A DNA stretch of 64,000 bases from contig NC_084933.1 of assembly GCF_958298935.1 (NCBI RefSeq), positions 5,067,001-5,131,000 of the forward strand, written 5' to 3'. The stretch is from Phragmites australis (taxonomy: Eukaryota > Streptophyta > Magnoliopsida > Poales > Poaceae). Numbering within the stretch: the stretch's first letter is position 1; every line of letters starts with the position of its first letter. Made by a program: the position numbers and the translations under genes. Positions 10,362 through 23,205 of this stretch are shown piece by piece. The notes beneath the pieces are model-generated. The model had not been told where the DNA came from. It saw only the letters and a list, made by a program, of their open reading frames with translations, and ran no database searches.

Positions 10362-13300
10362 TGCGGTGGTGCTGACATGTGGGCGGATATCAGGAGCACT
10401 GATGATGTCTTCTGTCCAGCTGGTTCCTACTGTCCAGCCACAACTGAAAAAAATAATTGTAGCAGTGGGTACTGATCTATTCTTATGTTGTATCTATCTT
10501 GCATCAGATATTATATGGATCTTTAGGAAGAGAAACGGTTTGATTTAGTCATAATTGGTTCTTGTTTGTTTCTTCTGCAGGCACTTTTGCAGACTGGGTT
10601 CCACCAGCCAAGAGAGTAAGAGTCATGTTCATGACTTCAATCAAGCAATCATACTAGTTATGCTTCAATGAGCTTAATTTGGATTAAATTGCAGAATGCA
10701 TAATAAAGGGCTCCTGTCACGCGAACCAAGATCATGAAAACAGAGTCGTTCTGGGTGCTTGCTTAGTGGTAAATCCTCTCATGTAATTTTGTACTGTGAC
10801 TAGCTTGATGACCCTTTTTATAATAGGTATAATGTAGTCAAATTTTAGGAGTACTTCTCTCACTGCAAATCATAATACAATGAACCTCGATTTCAGGAAA
10901 ACAGAAGTTACATTGAACCTAATTGGTTCCATTGCACAAATCCTTTGTGTTTCTCCAATGACTTCAAACTTTATATTTGCCATTCGATGCAGGGTGCATT
11001 ATGCGTGTCGCTTCTGATCATATACAACTGCTCAGGTCAGTTCCTCTCTATCCGTGAACGGAGGAAGGCAAGATCAAGGGAGAACGCCATTCAGCTAGCT
11101 CGGCAGCAGCTGATGGCGCACGAGGGCTGGAAGGCAGCAAAACAGTTTGCAAGGAGGCATGTGAATGGCATGCAGGGTCATCTTTCACGCACATTTTCAC
11201 GGAGGAGGTCCTTTCGTCAGCAGCCAGACCCAGAAAATTCTAGCCATAGAGTGCAGGAAGCACCACTGATGGGTCAGGTTAAGGCTCAGGAACTGTCTGA
11301 CTCTGCTGTGTTTGCAGCGGAGAGCACAAATGAGATAACTGAAGTAATGCCTTCGGTTGTTGTCGATGTAAGTGATGGAGAAATTGTTGCCACAAAAGAA
11401 AAGCCTGCGCCAAAAGGCAAGCACAGATCAACCCGGACACAGGTATTCAAGTATGCATATGGCGAGATCGAGAAGGAGAAGTTCCGGCAGCAGGAGAACA
11501 AGGACCTAACCTTCTCTGGGGTAATCGCCATGGTGAAGGATCAGCAGAAGGAGATAACTAGGCCTTTGCTCAAGGTTGAGTTCAGGGACCTGACTTTGAC
11601 ACTTGGAAAGAAGAAGCTGCTGAGGTCTATCACAGGCGAACTCCGGCCTGGTCATGTCACTGCCGTCATGGGCCCCTCAGGGGCCGGCAAGACCACATTC
11701 CTCAATGCCGTCACCGGGAAGGTGAGTGGCTACAAGATGACGGGTTCGGTCCTTGTTAATGGGAAGCAGGGTAATATCCGTTCTTACAAGAAAATTATTG
11801 GTTTTGTGCCACAAGATGACATCGTTCATGGGAACTTAACAGTGGAGGAGAACCTTTGGTTCAGTGCAAAGTGCAGGTAATGACTTCGTATTAAATACGC
11901 TTCCAGTATTTCCCCAAAAATATACATTTTAAGTAATTAGCTCATTAGTTTCTGAATATTTGTATTGTAAACCCACAGGCTCTCCGCGAAAATGAAGCAC
12001 CGTGACAAGGTTCTCATAGTGGAGAGGGTAATAGATTCTTTGGACCTTCAGGGAATCAGAAATTCATTGGTTGGGACGGTTGAGAAGCGTGGGATTTCTG
12101 GTGGGCAGAGGAAGCGTGTTAATGTTGGTATTGAGATGGTCATGGAGCCATCCCTTCTAATCCTGGATGAACCAACTTCTGGCCTGGACAGCTCCTCATC
12201 GCAACTGCTCCTCAGAGCTCTTCGGCATGAGGCACTCGAAGGTGTCAATGTTTGTGCTGTTGTTCATCAACCGAGCTATACGTTGTACAACATGTTCGAT
12301 GATTTGATACTCCTGGCAAAAGGAGGGCTAATAGTTTACAATGGTCCAGTCAAGACCATTGAGGAGTACTTCACAACTCTCGGAATCCACGTTCCTGACC
12401 GTGTAAACCCACCAGACCACTACATTGACATTCTGGAAGGCATTGTGAAACCTGAATCAGGCATCAATGCGAAGCATCTACCAGTACACTGGATGCTTTA
12501 CAATGGCTATGAAGTACCAAGTGACATGCAAGATGATCTCAAGGCAATTGGTGAACAAAACCCACAAATCAGGTCCAGCCCTTCAATGTCTGGTTCAACC
12601 CCTCACTGCCTCCCCCTCAGAAACACTTTCGCAGAAGAGCGTAACCGTCTCGAACACCATTTGTCAAAACCAAAGGATTTGTCTAGCAGAAGAACACCAG
12701 GGATCATTAGTCAGTACAAATATTACTTGGGAAGGTATGCTCGATTCTACCTTCAAAAGCTGCTTCTGAAAATTTTGAACAGCTACTGATCAGTTGTTAC
12801 TGAATATTCATATGCCATTGCAGGGTCACAAAACAGCGTCTGCGTGAAGCTAGGCTACTCGCGGTTGATTTCCTGATACTAGGCCTGGCTGGTGTCTGCA
12901 TTGGGACCATAGCGAAGCTCAGTGACAAATCATTCGGGATGCCTGGCTACATATACACTATAATTGCAGTTTGTAAGTTCAAATATACAGATATCACTGT
13001 GTTTCACTATAAACTAGGTGAAAAGTCACTGATATAAGTTGCTACCATGCAGCTCTTTTGGGCAAGATTGCAGCATTGAGATCGTTTTCTCTCGAACGAC
13101 TGCAGTACTTTCGGGAAAGAGAATCTGGGATGAGCTCACTGGCGTACTTTCTTGCCAGGGATACAATCGATCATTTCAGCACTGTTGTGAAGCCGATCAT
13201 TTACCTCTCCATGTTCTACTACTTCAACAACCCCAGATCATCAATTGCTAATAACTACGTTGTACTACTCGCACTTGTGTACTGTGTGACGGGGATAGGA

Positions 13301-13860
13301 TACACATTTGCCATCTGCTTCAGTCCTGGTTCGGCACAGCTGGTATGCATCATGCTGATTACTCATTTTGTGCTGCATGATTGGCTAAAAACACGGGCCT
13401 AATACTTATGCTTTCTGCAGTGTTCTGCACTTACACCGGTTGTTCTGACCTTGTTATCCACTCAAAATAGTACTCCAACGTTCCTGAAGAGACTGTGCTA
13501 CTCCAAATGGGCATTGGAGGGCTTCATAATTGGAAATGCCAAGATGTAACTGCTTGTTCACAACTATTTCTTTATCAGACTAGAACTCCACACGCACAGA
13601 TTTTTTGCCTTATACCAGTATCCATTGTAATGTTGCAGTCAAACTAATGTGCTTTGCGCTTTTCGTGCAGGTATCCTGGAGTTTGGCTAATTACTCGCTG
13701 CGCCCTGTTGTTCACCAGTGGTTTCAATATTCACAACTACAAGTTCTGTATTTTGATTCTGTTTCTGTATGGTCTATTCTTCAGGATGATTGCATTCGCG
13801 GCCATGAAACAGCTTGCTTTTCTTTCGAAGGATTTTATTGGTTATCATAGCCATCTTTAA
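10362..13860 (+). CDS. ABCG24/28-type half-size ABC transporter, 5'-truncated gene
   Basis: Nine exons join in phase with GT-AG introns: 10362-10468, 10581-10615, 10695-10768, 10993-11876, 11979-12734, 12824-12972, 13053-13342, 13421-13545 and 13671-13860 (TAA). They give about 869 codons. The first codons read [10 protein letters not shown] then FCPAGSYCP, the Cys-rich extracellular segment typical of plant ABCG24/28 proteins. A first membrane segment ([13 protein letters not shown]) follows. The nucleotide-binding domain has Walker [10 protein letters not shown] near residue 299, signature SGGQ near 407, Walker B LLILDEP ending near 431 and the switch His in VVHQPSY near 463. The C-terminal membrane domain includes [19 protein letters not shown]. 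No stop or frameshift is visible. The signal peptide and roughly the first 200 residues are missing, because the sequence upstream is CACTA DNA. The first in-frame ATG is at 10377. Expression of a functional protein is doubtful without a new 5' end. Confidence 0.85.
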
Positions 13861-14160
13861 GACTAATCATTCTGCTACCGAGAGGCGCAGATACTGAAGG
13901 TTCATCTTTCTATTTTTAATCCAAAGTGCATAGTTGATCAGAGAATAAGACATGAACCATGGTTGTTAACAGAGGGGAAAAGATTCATGACGATGAAAAA
14001 GCTTGCTTTTCTTTCGAAGGATTTGATTGGTTATCATAGCCATCTTTAAGGCTAAGCATTCTGCAACCCAGAGGCGCAGATACTGAAGGTTCATCTTGCT
14101 ATTTTTAATACAAAGTCCATAGTTGATCAGAGAATGAGACATGAACAATGGTTGCTAACT
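13803..14160 (+). repeat. Tandem duplication of the ABCG terminal exon and 3' UTR
   Basis: The block gcttgcttttctttcgaagg through gttatcatagccatctttaa, plus the following ~100 bp (gaggcgcagatactgaaggttcatct and tagttgatcagagaat), occurs twice about 189 bp apart. The first copy is the end of the functional-looking last exon. The second (about 13990-14158) is a downstream copy with a few substitutions. Confidence 0.85.
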
Positions 14161-14554
14161 ACGACGAGGCACGGGTACAATGCCGTTGACTTCCTGCGAG
14201 ATTCTGTCAATGGTTTTTTCCCTAATGAAATTAAACAGTAGGACAATGTCCTATTCTATATATATTATACAAACATAAGAAAAAAAATACAAAAGGACAA
14301 AAGGTGAATTATTAAAAGCTTTGTACCCATTTTGGTTTTTCAATCAATTCGAAAGTCGAGTAGACAGAATATATGAATTTATCTCTAATCCTCACATTCC
14401 ATTGATTTAGAAATGGATATTTGCAAATCGTGATTCCATCTATCTTATGTCGAAACAGAGTAAAATAACTTAAAAAAACAAAGTAGAATTGCAACTCCAA
14501 TTTGACCTCCTCTCTGGTCTGGAGGAGGTCAATCAAAAAAGAAATATTACTCAA
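14161..14554. other. Probably organelle-derived spacer, no gene
   Basis: The part adjacent to the petG fragment (about 14440-14554) contains an inverted repeat, gacctcctc tctggtctgga gaggtc. It could be the terminator-like hairpin found downstream of plastid genes. I could not identify tRNA-Trp, expected downstream of petG, so the insertion is truncated or rearranged. The remainder is AT-rich and unassigned. Confidence 0.35.
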
Positions 14555-15967
<1,413 letters not shown>

Positions 15968-16300
15968 TGAAGATGTGTTCTGTCCAACAGGTTACTACTG
16001 TCCAACCGCAACAACAAAAATTCCTTGTAGCGGCGGGTACATATCTTTATCTTATGCTTCCTCTATCTTGCATCGCATATTGCATGAATCTTTAGGGAGT
16101 TATTTTGATTCAGTCAAGTTCCTTCTTCTTTGGTTCTTGGTCAGGCACTACTGCAGATTGGGCTCCACGACTGAAGATAGTAAGCATGATCTGCTTGTCA
16201 TGTGATCCTGTAGTTCCGTCTATAAGTTCATAATCATAGTAATTGTCCATGAGCATTCTGAATTCAGATTAAAATTGCAGAAAGCATCTATTGGGGGAAC
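15968..16300 (+). pseudogene. Second, three-exon ABCG24/28-type fragment
   Basis: Exon pieces at about 15968-16037 (TEDVFCPTGYYCPTATTK), 16145-16179 (HYCRLGSTTED) and from 16281 (KSIYWGNG) correspond one-to-one to the first three exons of the ABCG gene 5.6 kb upstream. Intron positions, phases and GT-AG boundaries are the same. A Cys of the other copy is Ser here (KSI versus KCI). The nucleotide-binding and membrane domains are absent, and a gypsy element is inserted 3' at 16384. Sequence divergence from the upstream copy is clear, so this is a separate paralogue relic rather than a recent duplicate. Confidence 0.7.
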
Positions 16301-16383
16301 GGTCCACCGGACTTCCCTTCGGCCGACGGAGTCAAAAGATATACAAACGAAGGTAGCCGACGACCAAGACAAGAGATACCTTC

Positions 16384-18449
16384 TGTAATACTGAATTTTT
16401 TTGGAGAAAAAAAGAGAGAAGATGTTGACCAAATTTTGACTTTTTAATCCGTTGCTCGAATGGCCGATCGGAGACCGCGGTTGCGTTTATCTCGTCGAGA
16501 CAAACCCATTTTGCTATTCATACGTCCATTCCGGGCACTTTGAAACTCGTAGCGAGTCCAATAAATTTAGACCGTTCGTTTTTTTAAAAAGATAAGTACC
16601 GGATGGATAGGTGATCCAGACTCTTCACGCGCCTGCGTTTCTTTCTCTCGCTCTCTCTCTCCATCGCTGCTGTTCCCGCGCCGGCCATCGCCGCCAGAGC
16701 GCCGCGCCGCCGCTCCACCGTCCGCCGCGCGCCGCCGTCGCGCCGGACCAGCGCGCGCCGCCGCTGCGCCGTGCACCGCCCGCCGTGCGTCGCCTCTGCG
16801 CCGAGCCACCGCTGTCGCCGGCTGCTGCGCGCCGCCGGCCGTCGCCACCTGCTGCTGCCCTCTCTCTCTCTGTATTCCGACGAGCAGCCAAGCTGGCCAG
16901 AGAAGAAGCCAAATAGAGCAGCGTGGGAGAGAAGCCAGGAAGAAGAAGGAAGAAAAGGAAGAAAGAGAAAAGAAAAGAAGGGAAAAAAAAAGAAAAAGAG
17001 AAGAAAAGGAAAAAACAAGAAGAAAAAAGAAGAAGAAAAGTTGGAAATTTCAGAATTTCGTCGGATTCGTCGTCAATCTTTCGAAGGCGATTTTCCGGTA
17101 ATTTCTGGACGTTTGTGGTTGGATTAAATCAAATCAAGCAATTCGTGTCGTATCATTTCATGTGATAAATAGTCTGATTCGCTTCGATAATCGTTATTAA
17201 TTCGAAGATAAGACATCCGAGTCGAAGTATTCTTTTCATTCATCGAAGCGAAGTCTAAGTAATGAGAATTTTAGTTCGACTCTGAATTGGAAATACTGTA
17301 TCATTTCATATGATATAGTTCTCTGTTCAGTTGTCCGGAATATATGCGTAGACGCGAGGTTTTCCGACGTAGAGTTGACGCTTCATATTTTATGTGTTTT
17401 AAACGTGTTTTAGTGCTAATAGTATACCTGTACAGGTGGTACTACTTCTGGGCGTTCTTGATCGAATTTCTTCGTCGCTTTTGGGTAAAAGGCAAATAAC
17501 GTGGGGGTGTGGTTCCGTGCTATGTTTATAATCATGTCTTACTTCTTTTGCAAATAAAATTAAAGTATATGGTTTTCTTTTCTAATCCATTTAAATCATG
17601 GTTGACGTTGTATTCGATTGTTTAAATCAATGTTTTCTTATTGATTTGGATTGTACCTTTGTCTTCATGAATCAGTTTGTCTTCGTGAATCAGTTGTGGT
17701 TTTATCATAAGCCATTCAAAAAGGAATAAATAATTGACGTCAATTCACATGCATACATATGCATTTATGCACTTCATATGGTGATAAAGGCCGATCACTG
17801 CCATCGTGCGTGATTCGTACCGGTACATGGAGTTGCATGAGATGTTGGCATCGTCCAGCTCTCAAATGGAGTTGCATCATAGCATTTATACATTTTTTTA
17901 TATGAAATCTGGAGAATACAGTATTCTGGGGGTTGAATGCCATATTTTGGGGGAGAACGGGTTGGAGTTTGTCGTTGTTTCCTCGACAAATATTCTGAAA
18001 TGATAATCTCTTTAAAACCATGTGTTTTGCTTGTTGATGTGAGAAGAATGTTTATTCCCAAATACTTTTAAACTGAGTGAGATGTGTTTATATTCATAAC
18101 TGTTACTTGCTGAGCTCGTCTCACCCCCTGTTAAATCCTTTACAGGTGTGTTTAGATGCTGACGTGCATGTTGGGGATGATTTTGGGTAGCCGCACACAC
18201 TACCTCATCATCATGTTGATAGCTCAACTGGTGTTTAGAAGATGTGCCTGTGATGGCCTGTCGTTTGTTTTGATTTTATTGTGATAGACGCTGGTAGCGT
18301 CCTGACAGTTTTTATATATATGCTGGTTATATCTGTTTTTGGCTGCCTGTGAACTTTCATTTGGTCAGTTATACCTCTCTATCGAGAAAATGCTGCCAAA
18401 ATATCATATTTTCAAATAATTAGGCTTAGTTGTAAAGTAGGGTATTACA
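16384..18449 (+). repeat. 5' LTR of gypsy copy 1
   Basis: The LTR is about 2.07 kb, with termini TGTAATAC and GTATTACA. It contains an unusual internal block: a GC-rich ccgccgc stretch (16670-16860) followed directly by a gaagaaaagg purine-rich stretch (16900-17040). Both create long open frames in several frames that I regard as compositional artefacts. Confidence 0.9.
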
Positions 18450-18464
18450 GCTTGGTATCAGAGC

Positions 18465-21170
18465 CTAGGCTTTAGGTCCTAGGTAATTGAATGATGAATC
18501 TGACACACTTGCACCAATAGGATGGGTATGGGATGCATTGCATTGCATACGTCTTGTTTATCTTTGTTCGCTTATGTTCACTATCTCAAATAAGTACTAT
18601 TGAAGTTACTTGTTTGATTTCCCCACATATTCTTTAGTGTTTTATCATTGATATATATTGTTAAGTTGTTGGAGTCAGTTCCGTTGGAGTGGTGAATTTG
18701 TCAGGGCGTTAAAATGGTTACCTTGGTCATTAGAACCTAAGAAGCTTCAGAGGATCAATAGTATAACTATTGTATGGCATTGCAGATGGGTTAAGGGGAG
18801 GGCCCCCATGATGCCTTTTCTGCATTGCCAGGTGAGGTTGACCAAGAGTTAGGTTTGCAATCCAACTATCCACATACATGGCGAATATTTTGGGTACGAG
18901 ACGGACTGGCCCCCATGTCGTTGACCCTAACTATTCGTTCTCGGAATGTCGGAGAAATGGATCGATGTGTGCCTTACCATAGAAGATAAGGTGATAATGT
19001 TTTCAACCTAACCATTAGAATGGTGTAGGATTTCTTTTTCCCATGGAGTCGGGGCGATCTTTTTGCCGATTGTGTGAAGATGTGTTGATAGTGAGATCCT
19101 AATAGGGTTCTGGGATTTTTTTCTAATCTTTTGCTAGACTTGTACCCTAGTTGTTGATGTTTAGGGTTAGTTAACACCTCGTGTTTAAGTTGAAATGTTT
19201 TCATATCTTATGTGTTAGTTTCTTTAATATCTGAGGATAATCTCTTGTAGTTGGAATATCTATGCATGTTTGAAAATGATTATTTGAGGTAGTTATTTTT
19301 GTTAAGTTAGCCTTTGCGGAATAGTCCACTGGCTATGGGAGTTGGAGTTATCGATTGCGTTGAAACAACCGATTTGCATCAAAGTGATGCTAATGGAGTG
19401 ACACCTTCCTTAAGGATGCATCAGTTGTTTCGAACCTGTTTTGTGAGGTTTCACAATTGGAATACCTAAGGTTGGCCCTTGCGGGGCTGAGGTAGAGATT
19501 TTGGTTGAATCATGTTATGTTTCTGATATTGCTTAGCTAAACCTGTCATCTTTGACATGGGAATTCATTTGCTTTGAAGCTTGAAGCCAACAATATACTT
19601 GGATTGTAGGAGCATTGGCGTTGTTAGGGGTTTGTTGAATAGTCTATGACCTATAACGTTATGATAGGATGCTAAGTTGGCTTGTCACCATAGGAGCATT
19701 ATCAATTGAACCTAGTGAGTTTTGCTCGTTGAAGTGAATGTTGAAACTTAAGGTCGCCGAAACTTTTCCTGACCTAATAACCGAAGGTGTTGTTAGGGCT
19801 TGTTATGGTGTTTATCGACAAATTTTTAATGTGATCCATTCTAGAACTTTGTTTCTTGTTGGCTCTTGTGGAGTGAATGAAGTTAAAGAAGTAATTGACT
19901 AGTTTCTGACTTGAAAGTTTTGGATTTCTGTGGGTGACCCAGTTTTCTCTAAGGATGGAGATTTGACTGAGAGATGCTTGAGTAGGTTTACATACTGGAA
20001 GTTTGCCTCTATTGGGAGTAAGTCTATCTGAACCCTGGTTCAAGGGAAGAGTGTTGTAAAAGTGGAGTTCATTCCGGCATTTAAATGCTGAGATTAGAGT
20101 TATGTTTGGGAGCTAAGGGTTGCTCCCCTGTTTAAAGGAGTGTTGTGAAAGAGGATGAACTATTGGGGTGTATCTCCGTAGTTTTGTTGCTATTCAGGAG
20201 AGGGTATGCCTTCTAAGGACCTGGAGAGAAGCATTGTATGCTAACGCTCAACCCGTTGACGGTAAACTGGTGTTGCAAATGGTGCTTGCTAAACTAAATT
20301 TGCAAAATAATTAAATTGGAGTTGGATTAACAGGGTTGAGTTTGCAGAAGTCATATTTTCAACCCTCTCCATGAGCATTCTGCAAGTGATCATCTTGTCG
20401 GTTAGATTAACCGATGTCTTTTCAACTTTTGAGGAGGATATGTTTTTGCATGCAATTTTACTTTGAAAAAGTTGTGGCGTGGTTACCGATAGTATAGCTG
20501 TCCTGGGAATGTGAGCAAGATGTGAAGTTCTTTAGTATGCCAGTTGGGCATGTTTTTGAACGTACCGGTCAACATAATTTACCTATTGGTCCAACTACCT
20601 CTGGATGGAAGTGTTCTGGTATTCAAGTTGGAAAGTGCAAGTCTAAACTTGTACCCTGAAGGACGAGTCGTTAGATGTTTGGAAGGATTGAATTAGTCAA
20701 GTGATTGTAATCTCCTGATCACCCCTTCTAGACTTGGTAATACATCGGGATGAGAATGACCAACTGGAGGTTTATATCTTAACGTTGTGACTGTCCCTTG
20801 TGTAGATCTACCCACACTCGTATTTTTAGAGTTAGTGATGTTGGTAGAAGAGGTGAAGTGTTGATGTTTCTTTAATCTTGAACCATAAAGGTTTAAAATT
20901 GATCCTCCTGTGAAGGAGTTGAAGTTGAAGCGAAGAAGGTTTATATTCTTATTGGGGGTTTTGACCCGAGTTTGTGGAGTTAGCCAAATAATATTTTTGG
21001 TGTGATTGCATCCACCAAAAAGGATGTTTCTGGGCAACTAATGCCTTGGTTTTAGAACTAGTCGAAGAGAGTGTCTCATAATTGGCTTGTATAGTGTTAA
21101 CAGAAATGTCGTGTGTTCTTGGATGTGTTTTCCCTTCTAAGAGTGAGAAGACAACGAAATGGTAAAGACC
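18465..21170 (+). other. Internal region of gypsy copy 1 without recognisable gag-pro
   Basis: This 2.7 kb stretch occupies the position of gag, protease and the reverse transcriptase fingers and palm, but has only short interrupted frames. It is matched closely by 28867-31560 in copy 2, so the loss is a family feature and not decay of one copy. Confidence 0.6.
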
Positions 21171-23123
21171 GTCCAATGTAACCAAGATTCGGAGTTTTCT
21201 TGGATTCGCTGGCCATTACCGATATTTTATACAAGATTCTTCTTTTATTGCAAAGCCTATGGTTAGACTTATTGAAAAGTGTGTTCCATTTGTATAGACT
21301 GATGAATATGAGGTCAGTTTTCAAACATTAAAGAATAAGTTGGTGAACGCTCCTATTTTGGCTTTGCCCGAGAGTGGTAAGCATTTCACAGTTTACACTG
21401 ATGTTTCTCGGATTGGACTTGGCTGTGTGCTTATGCAAGAAGGTTGGGTAATTGCATATGCTTCTAGACAATTGAAAACTCATGAACAGAACTATCTCAC
21501 TCATGACTTAGAATTGGCTGCAGTGGTTTTTGTCTTGAAGAATTGGAGACATTAGCCGTATGGGGAGTCATGTGATATTTTCACCAATCATAAGAGTCTC
21601 GAGTATATTTTCACTCAAAGAGATCTGAATTTGAGACAACGAAGGTGGTTAGAATTAATCAAAGACTACGATCTGACAATTCACTATCATCCAGGGAAGA
21701 TGAATGTGGTAGCAGATGCTTTTAACAGAACAGGTGTTCCTAAAACAGTAATGTTTATATTGTTGGATTTGAGCCGGATGAAGATTTCTTTTTGTTTACT
21801 AGTACGATACAGAAGGAGACTCAAATGTTTATTTAGTTTGCTATACCTGAGTGTATTCATGAAGCTCAACAATATGATCGTCTTCTTTTAGAAGTTTGAA
21901 AGAGGACTTCGATGAAAAAAATTCAAAAGAATTTACCATTGATGAGAATGACGCAATATATTTCAGAGGACGTCTTTGTGTACCACAAAAGGCAGATGTG
22001 AAAATGAATATCTTGAGAAAGGCTCACTGGACTCCTTATACTATTCAACCAGGTGAAACCAAAATGTAGCGAGACCTGAAACAAAATTTTTGGTGGAAAA
22101 GGATGAAAGTGGATACTGCTAAGTATGTTGCAGCTTGTGGTGTCTGCCAACATGTAAAGGCTGAGCATAAAAGACCTACATGATTAATGCAATCCCTAGA
22201 AATTCCAGAATGGAAATGGGAACATATCACTATGGACTTTGTTGTTGGGTTGCCTCATTCACCTCGAGGCAGAGATGCTATTTGGGTTGTCGTGGATAGG
22301 TTTACAAATCTGCACCTTTCATTCCAATGAAGACAACCAGTTCGGCACATGATTTGGCTCCCTTGTATATCAGGGAAATAGTGAGGTTGCATGGTGTGCC
22401 AAAATCGATCATTTCAGATCGGGATTCCAAATTTGTATCCCAGTTTTAGCAGAATTTGCTTATAATAACAGCTATCAAGCTAGTATTCGGATGGCTCCTT
22501 TTGAGGCCTTGTATGGCCGAAGGTGTGTTTCCCCTTTGTGTTGGGATTCTGTTGGAGAGAGGTCACTACTTGGTCTGGATTTGCTTCAGTAAACATCAGA
22601 AAAGGTGCACCAAATACGTCAGAACCTGTTGGCTGCTCAAAGTCGACAGAAGAGCTATGTAGATATCCGGAGACGAGACCTAGAATTTTCAGTTGGTGAC
22701 TATGTTCTTCTCAGAGTATCGCCAACCAAAGGTGTTGTACGTTTTGGTATTTCTGGAAAGCTTAACTCAAGGTATATTGGTCCATTTCTAATCATAGCTT
22801 GAGTAGGCAGTTTGGCGTACCGTCTTGAGTTACCAGACTCAATGAGTGGAGTACATAATGTCTTCCATGTTTCTATGCTAAGAAAATATCTGAGAGACCA
22901 TGAGTATAAAATTGATGTTGAATCAATCACGATAGAAAAAGATCTGACCGTAAAGTGTCACCCGGTACGTATTTTGGATTCCTCAGAGCGAGTTATGAGG
23001 AGGAGGACTATCAAGTTTGTGAGAGTTCTTTGGACAAACCAAATAGAACGAGAAGCAACTTGGGAACTTGAAGAACAAATGTGCAAGGAGTATCCTGAGC
23101 TCTTTGAGGTTGGTGAGTCCTAA
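21171..23123 (+). pseudogene. Gypsy pol remnant, copy 1 (RT end, RNase H, integrase, chromodomain-like tail)
   Basis: The order on the plus strand is: reverse transcriptase thumb (IRSFLGFAGHYR), RNase H ([20 protein letters not shown]), DHELAAVV-type and [20 protein letters not shown] motifs, integrase zinc-region and core fragments, then LPDSMSGVHNVFHVSMLRKY and a tail ending EREATWELEEQM. The last part resembles the C-terminus of Tekay/Del-type chromoviruses. Stops occur in RNase H (after KNWRH) and repeatedly in integrase. At about 22446 the integrase core breaks off after [11 protein letters not shown] and resumes at the region normally following the catalytic glutamate. About 50 codons, including that residue's motif, are missing. 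Confidence 0.85.
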
Positions 23124-23205
23124 GTTTTGAAATATTTTACCTCCATTTCATAGTTGCTATGGAAGCGGCAGAATTCGGGGACGAATTCTTTTAAGGGGGG
23201 GAGAA

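Noticed and set aside
10371..10400. A clean CACTA right terminus at ttgcggtggtg
   Set aside because: It is only a 9/12 match to the left terminus and the same bases encode conserved ABCG residues (CGGAD). The flanking trinucleotides do not match.
16567..17130. Long Arg/Ala-rich and Lys/Arg/Glu-rich open frames (also at 23336-24033, 26877-27574 and 33664-34362)
   Set aside because: They lie inside gypsy LTRs and come from the GC-rich then purine-rich composition. The copies differ by frame-changing indels.
19774..21324. Minus-strand open frames in the gypsy internal region, such as 20693-21037
   Set aside because: They are antisense to the element's pol direction, show no recognisable domain, and are not reliably kept open in copy 2.
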